Assembly (NCBI GenBank): GCA_902776665.1
Contig: CACYQZ010000025.1
Span: 1 to 36,248, forward strand
DNA from: an uncultured Prevotellaceae bacterium
Lineage (GTDB): Bacteria > Bacteroidota > Bacteroidia > Bacteroidales > Bacteroidaceae
Direction of reading: 5' to 3'
DNA: 36,248 nucleotides
Of the stretch, positions 32,230 through 36,248 are shown one piece after another. Position numbers and translations under genes: made by a program. Position 1 is the stretch's first letter. Each line of letters opens with the position of its first letter. Below the pieces are notes generated by a model. That model did no database searches. It saw nothing but the letters and a program-made list of their open reading frames with translations, and had not been told where the DNA came from.

Positions 32230-33282
32230 CTACTTCACCTCCTTTGCCAGATAAACCACGACGGGCAGGTGGTCGCTGAATCCGTCGAGCCAAACGCCGC
32301 CGGCGGTTGTGCGCTTCGGCGAACCCTTGTATTTACCCTCGGTCTGGAAGAGGTAGTCGCGGCGGAAAATCTCGTTTTTCCAGAATTTCAGTGTCGAGAA
32401 ATCCTTCTGACCGTTCTTGTTCAGCAGGTTTTCGCTCATGATAATCTGGTCAAAAAGGTTCCACGCACCGTCGTACATCAGCGTGCCTTTGCCATGCTTG
32501 ACGAGGATGTTGTACCACGGATTGTACATATCCGTCGGACCCACTTGGTCGATTTCAGACTTGCAGCGGAATCCCTCGGTCATACTCTTGTTGGTCGGGT
32601 CGTCGTTCATGTCGCCCATCACGAAAATGCGACGGTGCGGCTCTTCCTCCAATATCTTATCGACCACCACTTTCGCCTGACGAGCACCCAGTTCGCGGTA
32701 GTAACTGCTCGAAAAACGGCTCGGAAGGTGACAAACAATCACCGCCACTGGCTCACCAGCGAGTTTTCCCTTTGTCGTCAAAAATCCGCGAGTGGCACGG
32801 TTTTTGGCGATGTCTTCCTCAAGTTCATAGACATAGGGGTGGAGCTTCACGTCTTCCACCTCGAAAAATGCGGGGTTGTAGAGCATCGCGCAATCGACAC
32901 CGCGCTGGTCGGGACCTTCGATGTGGGTGTATTTGTAGCCACGAGCGGCAAGTTCGGGCTGCGCCACGAGGTCGTCGAGGCAATTCGCGTTTTCCACCTC
33001 ACTCACGCCGATGATGGCACATCCCACGCCCGGCAGCACGTCGGTGCCCAGTTCCGAGAGCACGCGCGCCATGTTGCGCAACTTGTGGTTGTACTTCAGT
33101 TCGTTCCAGCGATAACTGCCTTCGGGCAGGAATTCGTAGTCGTTTTTCCCTTCGTCGTGGGTCAGGTCGAAGAGGTTTTCAAGGTTGTAGAAGCCCACGC
33201 CGTAGGCTGCGAACTTCTTTTGGGCGGAGGCCGTCACCGATGTCATCAGCAACACGGTCCACAAGACAATCATTTTTTTCAT
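32230..33282 (-). CDS. Secreted endonuclease/exonuclease/phosphatase family protein
   Basis: 350 residues, signal peptide MKKMIVLWTVLLMTSVTASAQ, then the family motifs in order: FYNLENLFD (31-39), SEVEN (94-98, metal-binding Glu), HLPSR (185-189), GDMNDDP (223-229) and SDHLPV near the C-terminus. These are the metal and catalytic residues of the DNase I/AP-endonuclease fold; all are present, so the enzyme is probably active. Exported members in Bacteroidota may act on nucleic acids or phosphoesters outside the cytoplasm; the substrate cannot be decided. Divergent from the M60 gene across a 203-base region, in which I find no good minus-strand promoter. Confidence 0.92.
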   Translation of the reverse strand: MKKMIVLWTVLLMTSVTASAQKKFAAYGVGFYNLENLFDLTHDEGKNDYEFLPEGSYRWNELKYNHKLRNMARVLSELGTDVLPGVGCAIIGVSEVENANCLDDLVAQPELAARGYKYTHIEGPDQRGVDCAMLYNPAFFEVEDVKLHPYVYELEEDIAKNRATRGFLTTKGKLAGEPVAVIVCHLPSRFSSSYYRELGARQAKVVVDKILEEEPHRRIFVMGDMNDDPTNKSMTEGFRCKSEIDQVGPTDMYNPWYNILVKHGKGTLMYDGAWNLFDQIIMSENLLNKNGQKDFSTLKFWKNEIFRRDYLFQTEGKYKGSPKRTTAGGVWLDGFSDHLPVVVYLAKEVK

Positions 33283-33399
33283 ATCGGTATTTTTTTTATG
33301 TTTTTTGCAATTTCATACAAATCGACTGCAAATTTCGGAAAAAAATTGAGATTATCAAAGATTTTAACAGAAAAATATGCATAGTTGGAAAAAAAATAG

Positions 33400-33407
33400 T
33401 AACTTTG
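33400..33407 (+). promoter_or_regulatory. -7 box (TAACTTTG) for the M60 peptidase gene
   Basis: TAACTTTG fits the consensus; transcription would start near 33414, giving a leader of about 70 bases. No TTTG is found at the -33 position, which suggests activator dependence. Confidence 0.65.
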
Positions 33408-33415
33408 CGGCCGAA

Positions 33416-33435
33416 TTGTGCATTTTTTTGCACAA
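33416..33435 (+). other. Stem-loop at the 5' end of the M60 mRNA leader
   Basis: TTGTGCA and TGCACAA form a perfect 7-bp stem around a loop of six T, starting about two bases after the predicted transcription start. A second inverted repeat, TTGATC-T-GATCAA, follows at 33448-33460. The first could protect the 5' end of the mRNA or be a regulatory target; the second could be a DNA operator. Both roles are inferred. Confidence 0.5.
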
Positions 33436-33485
33436 CAGGCTAACAAATTGATCTGATCAAACGCTAATTTTAACGATTAAAACAA

Positions 33486-36248
33486 ATGAAAAAATGTACC
33501 CTTTTCTTTGCTTGTGCATGGGTTCTTGCATTCTTTGCGCATGCTCAGCAGACAATGGCCTTGCCAGAGTTCAGTTCTGATAAAGGCTACTTGGTGAAAC
33601 ATGTGGCTTCGGGCAAATACCTTCTTTTGCACGACAAATATTCCGAAACGAACGTCGTGAATGCCACGACGCTCGACGACGAAGGTTGCCTGTTCCTCAT
33701 CACCAAGAAAGGCAACGGCTATGTCTTCACCAAGGAAGGCACCAACAAGACGTTGGGACTTTCGACCAACGGCAATATGGCAAACTGGAACACGTCGAAC
33801 ACGGGTTCGACGGCTTGGACGCTCGAGGATGCCGGCGATGACTGCGTTTATCTTACTTCGGTGAAGGGCTATCTCGGTCCGGAGGTGAACGGTTCGTCGG
33901 GTTCCTACGTCTATACCAACAAGTCGAAGGGCAATTACACGAAATGGCAGATTGTCGATCCCGACGCGGTGCGTCCGAACTATGTCAGCACCATCACCAG
34001 CGGCAAATACTACCGACTGGTGAGCAATGCCTACGACGGAAAGACGATAACGGCCAACGGCAACGGCGGGCTCGACCTTTCTTCTGAACCCGCACTGAGG
34101 AAAGACGCTTACGCCTACTATGCCCAACTGTGGCAGATTACCGAGAACAGCGGAAAATACCAATTCAAGAATCTGGTTTCTGGCCGGTCGATTCAAGGTT
34201 GGCCCGGACAGAGCCAGCAATGGAAGACAGGCACGGGCACTCCTGCCAAATTCTATTCCGGCAAATCGACTTCGGGCGACAACACGGTGTTCTGGTTCGC
34301 TACGGTGAACAACACGAGTGAGCACAAGTCGCTGCACGCCGCCGGAGCATCCAACCAAAACAACACGGTCGTGGGCTGGCAGGCCAGTTCCGACGCGTCG
34401 AAATGGCTGCTGTGGGAAGTGGAAGTGACCGACGAAGACATCGTGGCCGCCGAAGACTGGCGCAAGGCCGTCAGTGGCAATGTCGGCACCGAATTTGCGA
34501 AATTCTTCAACGATGCCGCCTGCACGGAACTGAAGAGCGAATATGCCTCGATGAGCGACGACGAACTGCGTGCAGTGATGAGCAACCTGCCGTCGGTGAT
34601 GCGCGAAGAGGCCGTCAGCGTGAAAAACGACCTTTGGGGCAAGGATGCAACATGGAGCAAATACGAAAAAGACTTCCGAATCCACGAATACGAGCCGTAT
34701 TCAAATCCCGGTGCTTGGGGTGCCAAACTCGGTTTCGGCGACTTCGGACGCCTCACACAACCGACGGGAATCCGACTCAAGGCAGGTGAATTTGCCTACG
34801 TCTATGTCGATCAAAATGTCATCAACAACGACGGTGTCCTCAAGGTGGAAATGCCCGTCGCCACGAACAACACGGGTCCTCAGCAGGCACTGAAGAAAGG
34901 TTTTAACCTTGTGACGGCGAGCGACGACTGCGAACTCTTCATCTTCTATCAGAACATGAACACCGAAACACCGCTTTCGTCCCATCCCAACATCAAAATC
35001 CACATCGTCGGCGGTCGCTGCAACGGTACTTTCGACATCAGCCGAGGCCACACCGACAAAGATTGGCAGTGGCTCAAGAACAATATGTTCAAAGACGCCT
35101 ATCTCCACCTGCGTTCCGACTATCAGGTGTTCTGCGCCTACCTCGACAATATGACTTCCGTCGACAAACTCGTGAAAGGCATGAAAATGCTCGACTTCAC
35201 GTTCGAGGCCGAGGAAAGAGCCATGACCACCCGTTTCAACGACGGCTACTATCGTCCGATCATCACCGTTTGGGATAAGCGCGAAGGTAATCCGTCGGCA
35301 GGTAACGCTCGCGTTTCGTGGCCAGGCATCACACCCGCCTTGTTCGACGAGGCTGGACTTCGCGACTGCGGTTGGTGGACGAGTTGGGCCTTCCCCCACG
35401 AATTGGGACACCTGCATCAGCGTCCGCTGTGGCTCGCAGGCACACGCGAAGGCAGCAACGAGGTGCTGATTCAGATTTTCACCCACCTCTGGGGTAAAAA
35501 GACGCAAAAAGGCGCTGTCAGCCTTCTGGCCGACCGCTTCAATAAGAAAACAGGATGGGTTGATAACCTCAGAGACGCAGGCGAAATCCAGTCGTTCACC
35601 CAGAAAATGTGGTATCAGCTCTGGCTCTACCACCACCAGAAAGGCGACGACGAATTCTTCCCCCGTTGGATGGCCGCCATCCACAAGCGTGGCAACCTCC
35701 AAAACCGCGGTTATTCGAATGAGAATCCTGCCGGCATCGACAAAGACTATATGCGTGCAGCATTGGCCGCTTGCGAGGCAGCACAGGCCGACCTCTACGA
35801 ATTTTTCAAGGTTTGGGGCTTCTTCAACTATGCCGAAGAATACAACAACAGCACGTCGGCAGGTGTCATCACCATCAGCGACTACGAAGGCTTCTACTTG
35901 AAGGTTCCGCGCAAGTCTGTGCCGTCGGAAGTGGCTCAAATGGAGGCGTGGAAGGCCGAAATGCAGAGTTACGAGAAGAAAATCCCCGGCGTGATGTTCA
36001 TCAACAGCACCGCCGAGCAAGGCAAAATCATGAAAGACTACGAAGTGGCAAAATATTTCCCCTCGCTCGTGGGTACGAACATCGAGAACTTCGGTGCAGG
36101 TGCCGACAGTGGCTGCACGGGCTACTTCACCCACTACGGCAAGAACGAGGCCAACAATCTCGGCTTCAAAATCAGTGGAACCACCATCAACATCACGGGT
36201 TCGGGTGCTGTGGGCTTCAAAATCTATGACGACAAGGGCGAACTCATA
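33486..36248 (+). CDS. Secreted M60-family (enhancin-like) metallopeptidase, 3' end outside the window
   Basis: 921 codons are present with no stop. Signal peptide MKKCTLFFACAWVLAFFAHAQ. Residues about 25-310 form two repeated beta-rich units (GYLVKHVASGKYLLLHD and SGKYYRLVSNAYDGKTI) that resemble ricin-type beta-trefoil carbohydrate-binding domains, tentatively. The peptidase region follows, with the zinc site HELGH at 638-642 (FPHELGHLHQ) and the likely third ligand Glu659 (SNEV); this fits the M60 pattern HExxH, 8-28 residues, Glu. M60 enzymes of gut Bacteroidota cleave mucin-type O-glycoproteins, so that is the most likely role. After the catalytic domain the chain continues (about 830-921, FINSTAEQGKIM onward) into a further beta-rich part that is cut off. 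The ATG at 33486 has no clear ribosome site. Confidence 0.9.
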   Translation, partial: MKKCTLFFACAWVLAFFAHAQQTMALPEFSSDKGYLVKHVASGKYLLLHDKYSETNVVNATTLDDEGCLFLITKKGNGYVFTKEGTNKTLGLSTNGNMANWNTSNTGSTAWTLEDAGDDCVYLTSVKGYLGPEVNGSSGSYVYTNKSKGNYTKWQIVDPDAVRPNYVSTITSGKYYRLVSNAYDGKTITANGNGGLDLSSEPALRKDAYAYYAQLWQITENSGKYQFKNLVSGRSIQGWPGQSQQWKTGTGTPAKFYSGKSTSGDNTVFWFATVNNTSEHKSLHAAGASNQNNTVVGWQASSDASKWLLWEVEVTDEDIVAAEDWRKAVSGNVGTEFAKFFNDAACTELKSEYASMSDDELRAVMSNLPSVMREEAVSVKNDLWGKDATWSKYEKDFRIHEYEPYSNPGAWGAKLGFGDFGRLTQPTGIRLKAGEFAYVYVDQNVINNDGVLKVEMPVATNNTGPQQALKKGFNLVTASDDCELFIFYQNMNTETPLSSHPNIKIHIVGGRCNGTFDISRGHTDKDWQWLKNNMFKDAYLHLRSDYQVFCAYLDNMTSVDKLVKGMKMLDFTFEAEERAMTTRFNDGYYRPIITVWDKREGNPSAGNARVSWPGITPALFDEAGLRDCGWWTSWAFPHELGHLHQRPLWLAGTREGSNEVLIQIFTHLWGKKTQKGAVSLLADRFNKKTGWVDNLRDAGEIQSFTQKMWYQLWLYHHQKGDDEFFPRWMAAIHKRGNLQNRGYSNENPAGIDKDYMRAALAACEAAQADLYEFFKVWGFFNYAEEYNNSTSAGVITISDYEGFYLKVPRKSVPSEVAQMEAWKAEMQSYEKKIPGVMFINSTAEQGKIMKDYEVAKYFPSLVGTNIENFGAGADSGCTGYFTHYGKNEANNLGFKISGTTINITGSGAVGFKIYDDKGELI

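Noticed and set aside
32209-33384. 391-codon open frame on the plus strand
   Set aside because: Antisense to the endonuclease-family gene, which has all its motifs on the minus strand.
33477-36134. Long minus-strand open frames opposite the M60 gene
   Set aside because: The plus strand encodes a signal peptide and an intact zinc site in a 921-codon frame; the minus-strand frames are shadows.
1-36248. CRISPR arrays, insertion sequences and tRNA genes
   Set aside because: I looked for regularly spaced repeats, transposase motifs and tRNA-like sequences and found none apart from the tmRNA; small covariance-only RNAs cannot be excluded by eye.

Overview
The window looks like chromosomal DNA of a Bacteroidota bacterium, probably Prevotellaceae or a close relative. 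Several intergenic regions carry the TAnnTTTG -7 promoter box typical of the phylum, two of them with a TTTG -33 box exactly 20 bp away. Most genes lack a strong Shine-Dalgarno sequence. The gene families (six-repeat SLBB exporter, Wzi, minimal-plug outer-membrane barrel, M60 peptidase with an N-terminal binding region, SulP, small polyprenol sugar-phosphate transferase) also fit. Lineage is inferred from these features; no database was searched.

Left edge (1-269): the 5' part of a tmRNA gene (ssrA) running leftward out of the window, with its own consensus promoter. Bases 270-15301: a surface-polysaccharide (capsule/EPS) locus. It starts with the exporter (SLBB protein) and a chain-length regulator. 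Then comes a tightly packed, clearly AT-richer block (3923-10719) with flippase, polymerase and four glycosyltransferases (GT4-type, WbsX-type, fucosyltransferase-like, GT2). A GH16 glycanase on the opposite strand separates this block from a second GT2 enzyme and the initiating sugar-phosphate transferase. Wzi and a small lipocalin-like lipoprotein follow on the minus strand. The AT-rich block looks like the exchangeable, strain-specific core; the flanks look resident.

Middle (15479-18993): a SulP/STAS anion transporter, a secreted Gly/Ser/Arg-rich protein of unknown function, and uridine kinase, the last two converging on a shared terminator.

Bases 18373-30401 hold the most interesting unit: five same-strand genes that could be one transcript. 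In order of transcription they are a membrane sensor with PP2C phosphatase and histidine-kinase-like ATPase domains, a STAS anti-sigma-antagonist-like protein, an outer-membrane barrel, a 2432-residue nonribosomal peptide synthetase (C-A-T-C-A-T-reductase), and uridine kinase. A perfect consensus promoter precedes the phosphatase; I see no clear promoter directly before the synthetase. The synthetase should release a dipeptide aldehyde, possibly N-capped, which may cyclise to a pyrazinone-like product. No phosphopantetheinyl transferase, MbtH protein or exporter gene is visible in the window.

Right edge (30494-36248): an outer-membrane barrel with a minimal plug, a secreted endonuclease/exonuclease/phosphatase-family enzyme, and the first 921 codons of a secreted M60 (HExxH) metallopeptidase that runs out of the window. 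The gaps between genes are all under about 220 bases; what they hold is listed below.
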